Notes: generated by a model not told the origin, from the letters alone. DNA of 64,000 nt from JBBDIK01 sp040880465 (GCA_040880465.1 JBBDIK010000014.1:21083-85082); one strand, 5' to 3'; counted from the stretch's first letter, positions 1-12,181 are shown. A program made the numbers and translations.

Positions 1-625
1 CGAGCTCTTCGGCGCCGAGATCGTGTTCTCGGATGCCGAGAAGGGAACGAACGGCTCCATCGAAGTGGCCCGGGCGATGGCGGCGGCCGAGGACGTCTAC
101 TACATGCCGTTCCAGTACGGGAACCCGGCGAACGTCCAAGCTCACTACGAGGGAACCGGCGAGGAGATCGTCCGGGACCTCCCCGAGGTGACGCACTTCA
201 TCGCCGGCCTGGGGACGGGCGGGACGCTGACCGGCACCGGGCGGCGCCTGCACGACCACAACCCCGACGTGAAGGTGATCGCAGCCGAGCCCGAGTTGGG
301 TGATCTCGTCTACGGGCTCCGCTCGATGGACGACGGATTCATCCCCCCGATCTTCGACGAGTCGGTTCTCGAGCGGAAGTTCCTCGTCAACTCCGCGGAC
401 GCGTTGCGCGCCACACGTCAACTGACCGCGGTCGAGGGCGTCTTCGCCGGCATCTCCTCGGGGGCGGTCGTGCACGTCGCGCAGCGGATCGGCGCGCAGC
501 TCGAGGGCGAGGCCGACATCGTCTGCCTGCTCGCCGACGGCGGCTGGAAGTACCTCTCCACCGACGCCTGGGCGCCCGACGAAGGGCGCGCGGAAGAGGG
601 CGTCTCCGAATCGCTCTGGTGGTAG
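1..625 (+). CDS. cysM: Cysteine synthase family protein, C-terminal part (5' end outside window)
   Basis: PLP-dependent beta-replacement enzyme that makes L-cysteine from an activated serine. The frame is open from base 2 to the stop, so this is the C-terminal ~207 residues of a protein normally 310-325 long. The glycine loop GTGGTLTGTG that holds the PLP phosphate is present, and the tail has DGGWKYLST, typical of the CysM branch. The PLP lysine would lie upstream, out of view. Only three bases separate it from murI. In mycobacteria cysM sits near murI, Rv1339, rphA and rdgB, the same order as here, which supports CysM (O-phosphoserine- or sulfur-carrier-dependent) over CysK; substrate choice is not visible. 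Confidence 0.88.
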   Translation, partial: ELFGAEIVFSDAEKGTNGSIEVARAMAAAEDVYYMPFQYGNPANVQAHYEGTGEEIVRDLPEVTHFIAGLGTGGTLTGTGRRLHDHNPDVKVIAAEPELGDLVYGLRSMDDGFIPPIFDESVLERKFLVNSADALRATRQLTAVEGVFAGISSGAVVHVAQRIGAQLEGEADIVCLLADGGWKYLSTDAWAPDEGRAEEGVSESLWW

Positions 626-628
626 CCG

Positions 629-1444
629 GTGGCTGATGACCGGCCCATCGGCATCTTCGACTCCGGTGTCGGCGGCCTGACGGTCGTCCGCGCCGTCATC
701 GAACGGAGCCCGGATGAGGCGCTCCTGTACCTGGGGGATCGTGCCCGATACCCCTACGGGCCTCGCTCCATCGCCGAGATCCGCGGGTTCGCCGTTGAGA
801 TCGCGCGCGAACTCGTCGCCCATGACGTCAAGCTGTTGGTGGTCGCCTGCAACTCGGTCGAGGTGGCGGCGATCCAGGACGTGGCCGATGCCGGCGGCAC
901 GCCGGTTGTGGGTGTGATCGACCCGGGCGTGCGTGCCGCCGTGGCCCGCACCCGGACCGGCAAGATCGGCTTGATCGGAACCGAGGCGACGGTGGCCAGC
1001 GGGGCGTACGATCGCGCGCTCGCGCGGGCTGACGGCGGCACCGAACTGCTGGCGGTCGCGTGTCCGGGCGTCGTCGAGCACATCGAGCGGGGCGACACCT
1101 CGAGCGCCGAGCTCAGCGACCTCCTCGCGGCCTACCTGGCTCCGCTGCGCTCGGCGGGCGTGGACGCGCTGATCCTCGGGTGCACCCACTATCCACTGGT
1201 CGCCGACATGATTGCCGCGCATATGGGCCCGGAGACGGTCCTGGTCTCGTCCGCCGACGCGACCGCCGCAGACGTTGCCTCGGCGCTCGACCGGTTCTCG
1301 TTGCGGGCCACGGCGAACGGGGGCGGCAGCCGCGAGTTCCTGTGTACGGGCGATCCGGCGGAGTTCCAAGCGCTCGCGCGCCGATTCCTCGGTGAGGACG
1401 TCGGAGTCGTGCGGCCGGTCGAGCTGGCGCCGGTGGAGGCCTGA
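629..1444 (+). CDS. murI: Glutamate racemase
   Basis: Interconverts L- and D-glutamate in the cytoplasm, supplying D-Glu for peptidoglycan. The 271-residue length is normal for the family. The N-terminal DSGVGG motif, the first catalytic cysteine in VVACNS (about residue 74) and the second in LGCTHYPL (about residue 185) are all present, so the two-base racemisation machinery is intact. The start is a GTG three bases after the cysM stop. It is followed by the next gene one base after its own stop, so it belongs to the compact cysM-murI-hydrolase-rph-rdgB operon. Confidence 0.95.
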   Translation: MADDRPIGIFDSGVGGLTVVRAVIERSPDEALLYLGDRARYPYGPRSIAEIRGFAVEIARELVAHDVKLLVVACNSVEVAAIQDVADAGGTPVVGVIDPGVRAAVARTRTGKIGLIGTEATVASGAYDRALARADGGTELLAVACPGVVEHIERGDTSSAELSDLLAAYLAPLRSAGVDALILGCTHYPLVADMIAAHMGPETVLVSSADATAADVASALDRFSLRATANGGGSREFLCTGDPAEFQALARRFLGEDVGVVRPVELAPVEA

Positions 1445-1445
1445 C

Positions 1446-2192
1446 GTGCGCCTGACCGTCCTGGGGTGCAGCGCGTGGCCGGGCCCCGGCGGTGCCGCGA
1501 GTGGGTACCTGGTGCAGCACGACGGGTTCAACCTGCTGGTCGACTGCGGGAACGGAACCCTGGCCAAGCTCCAGGAGCACATCGAGATCCGTGACATCGG
1601 CGCGGTGCTCGTCACCCATGCGCATCCGGACCACTTCGCTGACCTGTACTCTCTCTGGGTCGCGGTGGCGTTCGGCGAGCAGGCCGACCGGGGGATCCCG
1701 CTGTATGCCCCGCCGGGCTTCATGGATACCGTGACGTCGGTATCCGACGAGAGTTCGTCCAGTTATGTGCACGACACGTTCTCCTTCAACCCCGTCCATC
1801 CGGGAGGCGAGCAGACCGTGGGTTCCGTGACGGTGACGGCGTTCGGGATGAACCATCCCCGGGGGGCGGTGGGCTACCGGGTGGAAGCGGGCGGTGCGGT
1901 CCTCGCCTATACCGGCGACACGGGCCCCACCGATCGGGTCACCGATCTGGCCCGCGGGGCCGGAGCGTTCGTCTGCGAGGCAACCTTCCAGGGCGATCCA
2001 CCCGACGACTACCCGTTCCACCTTTCGGGCACCCAGGCGGGGGAGTATGCGACGGCGGCCGGGGTAGAACGCCTGGTGTTGACGCACCTGTGGCCCTCCA
2101 ACGATGCTGCGGTGACCCGTTCCCAGGCCGAGCGTGCCTTCGACGGAGAGATCGTGATGGCGGAGAGCGGAATGGAACTGGAGGTCGGATGA
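1446..2192 (+). CDS. Metallo-beta-lactamase-fold hydrolase, Rv1339-like (possible cyclic nucleotide phosphodiesterase)
   Basis: A 248-residue MBL-fold enzyme with the metal-binding HAHPDH motif at about residues 59-64, a later NHPRGAVGY histidine, a YTGDTGP aspartate and LTHLWPSN near the end, giving a full two-metal site. The start is the GTG at 1446, one base past the murI stop; the frame is open further upstream but that overlaps murI. Its position between murI and rph matches Rv1339 of Mycobacterium tuberculosis, described as an atypical cAMP phosphodiesterase. The family also resembles RNase Z-like hydrolases, so the cAMP role is inference from position and fold. Confidence 0.85.
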   Translation: MRLTVLGCSAWPGPGGAASGYLVQHDGFNLLVDCGNGTLAKLQEHIEIRDIGAVLVTHAHPDHFADLYSLWVAVAFGEQADRGIPLYAPPGFMDTVTSVSDESSSSYVHDTFSFNPVHPGGEQTVGSVTVTAFGMNHPRGAVGYRVEAGGAVLAYTGDTGPTDRVTDLARGAGAFVCEATFQGDPPDDYPFHLSGTQAGEYATAAGVERLVLTHLWPSNDAAVTRSQAERAFDGEIVMAESGMELEVG

Positions 2193-2908
2193 CCAGATCG
2201 GATGGACGCGGCGCGACCGACCTTCGGCCGGTGAAGGTCGAACTCGGGTATCAGCAGTGGGCCGAGGGGTCCGTGCTCTTCGACATGGGTGATACGCGGG
2301 TCCTCGTCTCGGCCACCGTCGATGAGCGGGTTCCGCGGTGGATCCAGGGCAGCGGGAAGGGCTGGGTGACCGGCGAGTACTCGATGCTGCCGCGGGCCAC
2401 GATGGAAAGGACCAGGCGTGAGGTCGGCAAGGGACGCCCGTCGGGCCGGACCCAGGAGATCCAGCGTCTGATCGGGCGGTCCCTCCGCGCGGTGACCGAC
2501 ATGACCAAGCTCGGCGAGCGGATGATCACCGTCGACTGTGATGTGTTGCAGGCCGACGGCGGCACCCGGACGGCATCGATCACGGCGGGATATATCGCGC
2601 TAGGTCTGGCGGTGCGGGGCCTGCAGGAAACCGGGGTCGTCAAGGAGGACCCCCTGCGTGATCACGTGGCCGCGGTCTCCTGCGGCATCGTCGGCGGAAG
2701 CGAGTTGCTCGATCTGGCGTACGACGAGGACAAGGACGCCGCGGTCGATTTCAACGTCGTGATGACCGGTGGCGGGGCGCTGGTCGAGGTGCAGGGAACG
2801 GCGGAGGGCGAGCCGTTCTCCCGTGCACAGCTCGACACGATGATCGGATTCGCGGAGGACGGGATCCGGGAGCTCGTCGACGTGCAGAAGCAAGCCCTCG
2901 GGCGGTGA
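2189..2908 (+). CDS. rph: Ribonuclease PH
   Basis: Phosphorolytic 3'-to-5' exoribonuclease that trims tRNA 3' ends; acts as a hexamer. The start is the ATG at 2189, overlapping the upstream stop in an ATGA arrangement, giving 239 residues, the usual length. The N-terminal D-G-R and LRPVKVELGY segment, the VDCDVLQADGGTRTASI core and the phosphate-site region GVVKEDPLRDHVAAVS are all present. It is translationally coupled to the genes on both sides and followed by rdgB with a GTGA overlap, as in many actinobacteria. Confidence 0.95.
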   Translation: MTRSDGRGATDLRPVKVELGYQQWAEGSVLFDMGDTRVLVSATVDERVPRWIQGSGKGWVTGEYSMLPRATMERTRREVGKGRPSGRTQEIQRLIGRSLRAVTDMTKLGERMITVDCDVLQADGGTRTASITAGYIALGLAVRGLQETGVVKEDPLRDHVAAVSCGIVGGSELLDLAYDEDKDAAVDFNVVMTGGGALVEVQGTAEGEPFSRAQLDTMIGFAEDGIRELVDVQKQALGR

Positions 2909-3507
2909 ATCTTCCCGTGGAACTGGGGATCGCTTCGCACAACCCCGGCAAGATCCGGGAGATCCGCGCGATCTGTGCCGGTTGGCCGGTGCGATGGGTC
3001 ACCGCCGACGAGGATCCACGTGAGTGGCCCGACGTCGAGGAGACGGGCGCAACCTACCTGGAGAACGCGCTGCTGAAGGGACATGAGGTTGCACGGGCGC
3101 TCGGGATCCCGGTCGTAGCCGACGACAGCGGGATCGAAGTCGATGCGCTGGGAGGAGCCCCGGGTCCCCGGTCGGCGCGGTACGCCGGCGAGGCCGCCAC
3201 CGACGAGCAGAACCTGCAGGCGCTGATCACGGCGGTGCGGGGGGTTCCCAGGAACGGCCGGACGGCCCGCTACCGATGCGTCGCGGCGATGTGCTGGCCG
3301 GACGGGCGTGAGCGGCACGCCGAGGCAACGGTTGAGGGGATCCTGATCACGAAGCCGCGGGGCGAGGGCGGGTTCGGGTACGACCCGATCTTCGTGCCGG
3401 AGGGCTGGGACGAGACGATGGCGGAGCTCCCCCCGGAGCAGAAGGATCGCATCAGCCACCGCGGGCGCGCGTTCCGAGCCCTGGCGGACCTAGTTCGCGC
3501 GGCCTGA
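2905..3507 (+). CDS. rdgB: XTP/dITP diphosphatase (HAM1/RdgB family)
   Basis: House-cleaning enzyme that hydrolyses non-canonical purine triphosphates (dITP, XTP) to monophosphates so they are not built into DNA. The 200 residues carry the ASHNPGKIREI nucleotide site at the N-terminus, VVADDSGIEVDALGG with the catalytic/metal acidic residues, and GEGGFGYDPIFV. The GTG start at 2905 overlaps the rph stop by four bases; a second GTG 12 bases downstream is possible. It ends the operon. Confidence 0.94.
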   Translation: MNLPVELGIASHNPGKIREIRAICAGWPVRWVTADEDPREWPDVEETGATYLENALLKGHEVARALGIPVVADDSGIEVDALGGAPGPRSARYAGEAATDEQNLQALITAVRGVPRNGRTARYRCVAAMCWPDGRERHAEATVEGILITKPRGEGGFGYDPIFVPEGWDETMAELPPEQKDRISHRGRAFRALADLVRAA

Positions 3508-3586
3508 CGGCGAAGCGGTACCCTTCCCCCAGCATGGTTGATGCTCGGTCCCCGTTGAAGCCTTCCGCGCCGGCGAGGGTGCGCTG

Positions 3587-6438
3587 ATGCAGGATGAGGC
3601 GCTCAGACGGCGGGATCTGATCATCGACGCCGTCGGTTCGGCGGCGGAGCGGTTCCTGAAAGCCTCGGACTGGCGTGACGCCATCGACCACGTCCTCCGT
3701 GAGATCGGGGAGGCGACCGGGGCGAGCCGCGTTCACCTATACGAGACGGGCTCCTCGGACACCGGGGAACTCACCTGCAGCCTCCGGGACGAATTCGCCG
3801 CGCCCGGCATCGAACCTCAGATCTCCAATCCCCTCGAGCAGGGATTCCCACTCATCTCGGGCGGCTACGGGCGGTGGGTCGACGTGCTGGGTTCGGGCGA
3901 CCTGATCCAAGGTGTCCGGGACGAGATGCCGGAGAGCGAGCGCCGCTTCCTCGAGGAGGAGGGGATCCGCTCCGTCCTCGTGGTTCCGATCTTCGTCGAG
4001 GACCACTGGTGGGGATGGATCGGCTTCGACGAGTGCGAGACCGATCGCGAGTGGACCGCTGCCGAAACGGACGCATTGCGAGCCGCCGCGGGGATCATCG
4101 GTGCGGCGATCCAGCGAGAGCGGATGGAGCAGCGCCACCACGAAGCCGAGGCGAAGTACCAGGCCCTCGTCGAGCAGATCCCGGCGATCGTCTACATCTC
4201 GACGGCAGACGACGAGAACCGAACGCTCTACATCAGCCCGCAGGTCAAGGACGTCCTCGGCTATCCGCCCGTCGATTGGCTCAGGAAGCCGGATCTGTGG
4301 GACGGGCTGGTCCATCCCGACGAGCGCGATCGGATCCTTGAGGAGGTCGTCAGGACGAACCGCTCTGGAGAGCCGTTCCGAGCCGAATACCGCATGGTGA
4401 CGCGCTGGGGCAAGCAGATCTGGATCCACGAGGAGGCGCACCTCGTCCTGGATCACCGAGGCGAGGGCAGGTACTGGCAGGGCGTGATGATCGATGTGAC
4501 GCCCCAGAAGCAGGTTGCCGAACAGCTCCACGAGGCCGAAACCAAGTATCAGGCACTCATCGAACAGGTGCCGGTCATCATCTACACGGAGGATCTGGGT
4601 GAGGATGTTGCCGTTTCGTACATGAGTCCCCGCGTTCGCGACGTCCTCGGCTTCTCCGCCGAGGAGTTCATGGGTGCGTCCGATCTGTGGATGGAGCAGG
4701 TCCATCCCGAGGACAAGGAGCGCGTCGCTGCCGAGGCGGCTCGGGCACAGCGTGAGTCGGATACGTATCTGGTCGAGTACCGCATCTTCACCAAGGACGG
4801 CCGGGAGCGATGGTTCTACGACGAGGCCGCGCTGATCCTTGGGGAGGAAGGGGAACCGGTCTGCTGGCAAGGTTTCATGATGGACATCACGAACCGCAAG
4901 GAGACCGAGGCGGCGCTCCGCGACGCGGAGGAACGCTTCCGGAACCTCGTCGAGCAAACGCCTGCGATCACCTACATCGAAGCAGTATCGGATGACGTCG
5001 GCGAGACCCTCTACATCAGTCCGCAGGTCGAGACCATCCTCGGGTACCCGTCAGAGGACTGGATCGAGGACCCTGTCAAGTGGCGCGATCTGGTTCACCC
5101 CGACGACCTGGAGGCGATGGTGGGGTCGTATCGTGTGGGTGCAGATTCGGGAGCCCCCGTCAACATGCAGTACCGGATGCGGGCGCAGGACGGCCGGTGG
5201 GTCTGGTTCCGGGACGAGTCGGCGCTCGTCTACGACCTCGACGGGCAGCCCCAGTTCTGGCAGGGCGTGATGCACGACATCACGTCACAGAAGGAGACCG
5301 AAGACCGCATGATCGAGGCCGAGGAGCGGTACCGGACCCTTATCGAACAGATCCCGGCCGCCGCCTACATCGATGCGTTGCATGGATCGGGCGTCACCAT
5401 CTACATCAGCCCGCAAGCGGAAGATCTGCTCGGCTACACCGCGCAGGAGTGGGTGGACGACCCGGATCTGTGGGAGCGGTTGATCCATCCCGACGACCGG
5501 GACCGGGTCCTCGAGGAGGACGAGCGCGTTCGCGACGATCAGCCGTTCGACATGGAATATCGGATGATCCACCGGGACGGTCACGAGGTCTGGATCCACG
5601 ACCAGGCGCGGCTCGTGTTCGCTGAGGACGGCCAGCCGCGCTATTGGCAGGGCGTCATGGTGGACATCACCCAGCGCCGCCGCGCTGAGGATCTGGAGGG
5701 CGAGCTGCGCGTGGAGCGGGAGACCGCTCAGCGCCTACGTGACCTGGACGACATGAAGAACACGTTCCTCACGGCCGTCTCCCACGACTTGCGCACTCCA
5801 CTAGCCGCGATCCTCGGTCTGTCGATCACCCTGGAGCGTGACGACCTCGGGCTGGTGCAACCCGACGGCCGCGACCTCACGCGCCGCATCTCAGACAACG
5901 CGCGCAAGCTGGACCGGCTGGTGACCGACCTCCTCGACCTCGACCGGCTCACCCGCGGCATCCTGGAACCCAAGCGGCACCCGACGGACGTGGGTGCGCT
6001 GGTCCGCAAGGTCGTCGACGAGGCCGACTTCCTCGGCGAGCATCCTGTGAGTGTGGAGGCGGAATCGGTCGTGCTGTCCGTCGACGGTGCGAAGGTCGAG
6101 CGCATCGTCGAGAACCTGCTGGCGAACACCGCCCGCCACACGCCCTCGGGCACGCAGGTCTGGGTTCGGGTCGGCCCGAAGGACGGCGGCGTCCTGATCA
6201 CCATCGAGGATGCAGGCCCAGGCGTGCTCGACGAGCTCCGCGATTCGGTCTTCGAGCCCTTCCGTCAGGGCGAGGGCGACGACTCGCCATCGCCATCACC
6301 GGGCGTCGGGATCGGGCTCTCGCTCGTGGCGCGTTTCGCCGAACTGCACGGCGGCCGGGCGTGGGTCGACGAGCGTGAGGGCGGCGGCGCTTCGTTCCAG
6401 GTATTCCTGCCGCAGTCGAACGCGCCGACGACGTTCCG

Positions 6439-6442
<4 letters not shown>
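3587..6442 (+). CDS. Hybrid-sensor-like histidine kinase with GAF and four tandem PAS domains
   Basis: A 951-residue cytoplasmic sensor kinase with no membrane segment. A GAF-like domain occupies about residues 15-180. Four PAS/PAC units begin near residues 190, 320, 450 and 581; each opens with a Y/F-x-x-L-[IV]-EQ-x-P motif and carries a Y-I/M-S-P...LG-[YF] core and a HPDD/HPED motif, so they are recent duplicates. The HisKA helix has the phospho-acceptor in SHDLRTP (about residue 731), and the HATPase domain has the N box (ENLLANTARH), a G1 box (DAGPG) and a G2 box (GVGIGLSL). No response regulator lies beside it, so partner and signal are unknown. It converges on the transglutaminase gene with a 4-base overlap. 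Confidence 0.9.
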
Positions 6443-8565
<2,123 letters not shown>

Positions 8566-8612
8566 GATGGAGTCCTCGACGGGGAAGCGCGGGCGGGCCG
8601 CGCGTTGCCCGC

Positions 8613-9872
8613 CTACGCGGCCAGCGGCTGCATCAGGCATGCGGCCAGATCCTCCTCGCGCCGGACCCGGTAGACGGCCACCCCCGCAGCGGCCAGGTCG
8701 CGGGTTATCTGGTCGATCGACTCGGGGGGAGTCATCGGGGTCGCTCGCGCGGAGCGTCCGTAGGTGTGGGCCTCGACGAGGACCGCGACGGTCTGGAGCC
8801 CGCCTCGGTCGAGGTCCGCCAGGTGTTCGACGAGCGCCGTCGCTGCGTTCGGGGCCCAGGTCGGCATGACGACCACGAGGGTGTCGAGCCGGCCGAGGAG
8901 CGGAAGCGCCTGGGGAAGCACGGTCTCGAGTGGCGGGCCTCCGGGTGCCCGGAGTTCAGCCAGCCAGGTCAGTGCCTCGGCCGGATCCGGGCCGTCGACC
9001 GACCGGACGACGCGATCGCAGGCGCCGGCCATCGCGAGCGGGTGGCCGATCCCGAGGGCGTGCATCGCGACCGAAGCCGCAGCCGCGCAGGCCGCGTCCA
9101 GCACGGACTCATTCGACGCGCTCGTGCCGTCCATGCCGGCGCCGCGACCGACGACGCCCGTATCGGCCCACGTATCCACGACGATCCCGAGCCGCCGGGG
9201 GAGTTCCTGCTCGAACTCCCGGACCATGAGCTGTCCGATCCGCGCGGTGGTCGGCCAGTGGACGTAGCGCAGGCTGTCTCCCTGCTGATACTCGCGCACC
9301 GAGATGAAGTCCTGGCCCACGCCCTTGCGTGAACGCACGTGGGCCTCATCGATCGGCTTCGTCGCAGAGGCGGCCTCGGGCACCCAGTCGACCCGGACCA
9401 CCCGCGGGTACACGACCGTGCGCCCCGGAGCGGGGATCCGCCGGGAAGCAGTCGCCACGCCGAACGGCGCGGACGATCGCAGGCGCACCGGTTCGCCATC
9501 GACGACGCCACGTCGCGCGGCCGCCCGCGTGGTCGTCAGGACGACCTCCTGGCGAGGGCCGATCGCATCGACGAAGGCGATGGTCTCGGCGATGTGCGGG
9601 TCCACGATCGACAACGCCAGTTTCGTCCGCCGGGTGGTGTTCCGCACGACGAGGTCGACGGGGACGTCATCTCCGGCGAACGCTTCCTCCGGCGCCCGCC
9701 GCTCGACCTCGATCCCACGAACCATCAGCGGAGGAAGGAGCGCGCCGGCGACGGCGGCACCCAGGACCAGGGCGGCGAGAACGTAGAGCCAGCCGGCCTG
9801 CGTGTTGCTCCCGATGAGCACCAGCAGCGCAGCGGCGACGACGAGTCCCAGCGCGCGGCGGGTGGGCCTCAC
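8613..9872 (-). CDS. DUF58 domain-containing membrane protein
   Basis: A 419-residue protein with two N-terminal membrane helices (about residues 8-45) and a C-terminal DUF58 domain, recognised by the motif YQQGDSLRYVHW followed by TARIGQLMVREFE. DUF58 is related to von Willebrand factor A domains. It lies between a MoxR ATPase (4-base overlap) and a transglutaminase membrane protein, the standard arrangement in which the ATPase is thought to act as a chaperone for the DUF58/vWA partner. That role is inferred from family knowledge. Confidence 0.88.
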   Translation of the reverse strand: MRPTRRALGLVVAAALLVLIGSNTQAGWLYVLAALVLGAAVAGALLPPLMVRGIEVERRAPEEAFAGDDVPVDLVVRNTTRRTKLALSIVDPHIAETIAFVDAIGPRQEVVLTTTRAAARRGVVDGEPVRLRSSAPFGVATASRRIPAPGRTVVYPRVVRVDWVPEAASATKPIDEAHVRSRKGVGQDFISVREYQQGDSLRYVHWPTTARIGQLMVREFEQELPRRLGIVVDTWADTGVVGRGAGMDGTSASNESVLDAACAAAASVAMHALGIGHPLAMAGACDRVVRSVDGPDPAEALTWLAELRAPGGPPLETVLPQALPLLGRLDTLVVVMPTWAPNAATALVEHLADLDRGGLQTVAVLVEAHTYGRSARATPMTPPESIDQITRDLAAAGVAVYRVRREEDLAACLMQPLAA

Positions 9873-10846
9873 CGTTGTGGGACCTGCTCCCCGAGCGGGA
9901 CGGGAACGCGTTCGAGGAGGTCGCGGACGATGAGGCGTCCGGCGCCGTCCTCCATCCGTCTCGAGCCCTTCAGGACCAGCCGGTGCCCGAGGACGGCGGG
10001 CGCCAGCGCCTTTATGTCATCGGGCAGGACGTAGTCGCGGCCGCGCGCCGCCGCCAAGGACTGCGACACGCGGGTCATGGCGACCGCGGCACGGGGAGAG
10101 GCTCCGAGTTGGACGTCCTCATGTGCACGGGTCGACTGCACGAGCGCGACCACGTAGTCGATGACGTCATCGCCCACATGGACGGTGCGGGTGTTCTCTT
10201 GATGAGCGAGGACCTCGTCGGGAGCCAGGACCGGTTCGAGGTCCTCGATCGGGTGACGGAGCATCTGCTGGGTCACGATCTCGCGGGCGCCCGCGGTGTC
10301 GGGGTAGCCGATCCGCACCGACAGCGTGAAACGGTCGAGCTGGCCCTCCGGGAGCGGGTAGGTCCCGTGATGCTCGACCGGATTCTGCGTCGCGACGAGG
10401 AAGAACGGAGCGGGCAGCGGCCGCGCGGTGCCCTCGACGGTCGCCTGGCGTTCTTCCATCGGCTCCAGGAGTGCCGATTGCGTCCGCGGGGTCGTGCGAT
10501 TCACCTCGTCGACCAGCACGACGTTCGCGAAGATCGGGCCAGGGACGAACCGGAACTCCCTGCGGTCCTGATCGTAGATGGAGACGCCGGTGACGTCGGA
10601 CGGGAGCAGGTCCGGGGTCGCCTGGATCCGCCGGAAGGTGCCGCCCAGCGAGACGGCCATCGCCCGAGCCAGCATCGTCTTGCCTACCCCGGGGACGCCT
10701 TCGAGGAGCAGGTTGCCTTCGGCGAACAGACAGGCGGCAGCAGCTTCGACGGTCTCGTCCTGGCCGGTGATGACCCGTTGCACGTTGGCGATCAGGGTGC
10801 GGATCGCGACGGCGGTTTCGGTGAGGGAAGCCACGTTTCCCATCAT
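9869..10846 (-). CDS. MoxR family AAA+ ATPase
   Basis: A 325-residue AAA+ ATPase with Walker A GVPGVGKT (about residues 52-59), Walker B VVLVDEVNRT (about 115-124), the TQNPVEHHGTYPLPE sensor-1 region and a C-terminal lid with the ASPRA motif. MoxR proteins act as chaperones that remodel vWA-domain partners. First gene of the operon with DUF58 and TgpA-like genes. Start is the first of two methionines; the second is one codon later. Confidence 0.92.
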   Translation of the reverse strand: MMGNVASLTETAVAIRTLIANVQRVITGQDETVEAAAACLFAEGNLLLEGVPGVGKTMLARAMAVSLGGTFRRIQATPDLLPSDVTGVSIYDQDRREFRFVPGPIFANVVLVDEVNRTTPRTQSALLEPMEERQATVEGTARPLPAPFFLVATQNPVEHHGTYPLPEGQLDRFTLSVRIGYPDTAGAREIVTQQMLRHPIEDLEPVLAPDEVLAHQENTRTVHVGDDVIDYVVALVQSTRAHEDVQLGASPRAAVAMTRVSQSLAAARGRDYVLPDDIKALAPAVLGHRLVLKGSRRMEDGAGRLIVRDLLERVPVPLGEQVPQR

Positions 10847-10923
10847 CCCAGGGTTCTCGGAACAGGTGGCGATCTGGTTGAGCCCGGCGGGCTCCAGCGA
10901 GCCTGGGGGGCCCCAGATCCGGG

Positions 10924-11010
10924 TGGTGCGAGAGGAGGGACTCGAACCCCCACGCCCTTCCGGGCACCGGATCCTAAATCCGGCGCGTCTCCCAGTTCCG
11001 CCACTCTCGC
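10924..11010 (-). tRNA. tRNA-Leu (UAG)
   Basis: Reads on the minus strand. The anticodon stem CCGGA/TCCGG encloses the loop TTTAGGA, giving anticodon UAG. There is a long variable arm as expected for Leu, a GGTTCGAGTCC T-arm, acceptor GCGAGAG paired with CTCTCGC, and an encoded CCA end. Confidence 0.95.
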
Positions 11011-11099
11011 GAACGCCCAGTCTACGCTTGCTCGGCTTTCCATCGGCCGTGGACTAGCATCGATGATCGAGGAACCCGAACGAGCGAAGGGAGTTCGCG

Positions 11100-11798
11100 A
11101 TGCAGGCGGAAGGGCAGGCGTACGAGGGAGCGGGAACAGAGCTGCTGTTCCGCACGTTCCTGCAGAAGGTTTTCGCGTGGATGGTGCTCGGGCTTGCGAT
11201 CACCGGTGTGATCGGCTTCGCGCTTTCCGACTCGATCTCCGCCAAACTCCGGGCCGGCGAGACCCCTGGGTGGTGGTTCTGGGGTGCCATCATCGCGCAG
11301 ATCGCGGTCGTGCTCATCCTCTCGTTCGCCATCAACAAGATCTCTGCGGCAGCGGCCACGGTGCTCTTCCTGGGTTACTCAGCTCTGACCGGCCTCACCT
11401 TCGCATTCCTGTTCGCGGTGTACTCGGCGAGCGACGTCATCGCCGCTTTCTTCGCGACGTCCGGCATGTTCGCGGTGCTGGCCGCGATCGGCTATTTCAC
11501 GAAGAAGGACCTCACGAGCTGGGGTCCGATCCTGTTCGCCGGGCTGATCGGGGTCCTGATCGGAGGGCTCATCGGGGCTTTCTTCAGCATGGCGATCTAC
11601 AACATCGTGTTCATCTGGATCGGGCTGTTGGTCTTCATGGGGCTGACGATCTACGACGTGAACCGGCTGAAGCGGCAGAACCTGGCCGGCGCGGACAAGG
11701 GCCTCGTCCAGAAGAACGCGATCATCGGCGCGTTGATGCTGTACCTGGACTTCATCAACATCTTCATCAGGATCCTGTCGATCCTTGGGAACCGCTAG
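11100..11798 (+). CDS. Bax inhibitor-1/YccA family integral membrane protein
   Basis: A 232-residue protein with about seven hydrophobic helices and the charged C-terminal segment typical of the Bax inhibitor-1/YccA family (LTIYDVNRLKR and LYLDFINIFIRIL). Members have been described as pH-dependent calcium leak channels or FtsH modulators, but the role in actinobacteria is unclear. An AAGGGAG ribosome site precedes the ATG. The gene converges with the ACT-domain gene with a 4-base overlap. Confidence 0.9.
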   Translation: MQAEGQAYEGAGTELLFRTFLQKVFAWMVLGLAITGVIGFALSDSISAKLRAGETPGWWFWGAIIAQIAVVLILSFAINKISAAAATVLFLGYSALTGLTFAFLFAVYSASDVIAAFFATSGMFAVLAAIGYFTKKDLTSWGPILFAGLIGVLIGGLIGAFFSMAIYNIVFIWIGLLVFMGLTIYDVNRLKRQNLAGADKGLVQKNAIIGALMLYLDFINIFIRILSILGNR

Positions 11799-12181
11799 GC
11801 CGAGGCGTTCTTCGCCCGGTCCAGGTCGTCGACGACGAAGATCAGCTCAACCTCACCGGCTCCATCCGTGCCGCCGATGTATGCGGCGTCGATGTTCACC
11901 CCGGCGTCGGCGAGTCTGCGTGCGTAACGCCCGAGCGCACCGGGTTCGTCCGGGAGCGTTACCGACATCGTCTCATGGGCGTCGGTGACCTCGATCCCCC
12001 CAGCGCCGAGTGCCGTACGAGCCGCGTCGGCATCGTCGACGACGAGGTGGGCGATACCGGTATCTCCGGTCCCGAACCCGGCGATGGCCTCGATGTTGAC
12101 TCCGGCGGCACCGAGCGCCTCTCCGAGGTCCGCGAGTGAGCCCGGCTGGTTCGCCAGTGTGATGGTGAGATCGGTGGGCAT
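11795..12181 (-). CDS. Tandem ACT-domain protein
   Basis: A 128-residue protein made of two ACT domains and nothing else. The first begins DLTITLANQPGSLADL and the second TMSVTLPDEPGALGRYAR, both with the beta-strand/helix pattern and glycine turn that bind amino acids. Stand-alone tandem ACT proteins are usually ligand sensors; the ligand is not visible. The ATG at 12181 has a GGAAGGAA ribosome site; a longer open frame upstream lacks ACT-like sequence. Confidence 0.82.
   Translation of the reverse strand: MPTDLTITLANQPGSLADLGEALGAAGVNIEAIAGFGTGDTGIAHLVVDDADAARTALGAGGIEVTDAHETMSVTLPDEPGALGRYARRLADAGVNIDAAYIGGTDGAGEVELIFVVDDLDRAKNASA

Noticed and set aside
9875..12139. 754-codon plus-strand open frame spanning the MoxR gene, tRNA-Leu and the Bax inhibitor gene
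   Set aside because: It runs through a tRNA and antisense to MoxR; no domain is recognisable.
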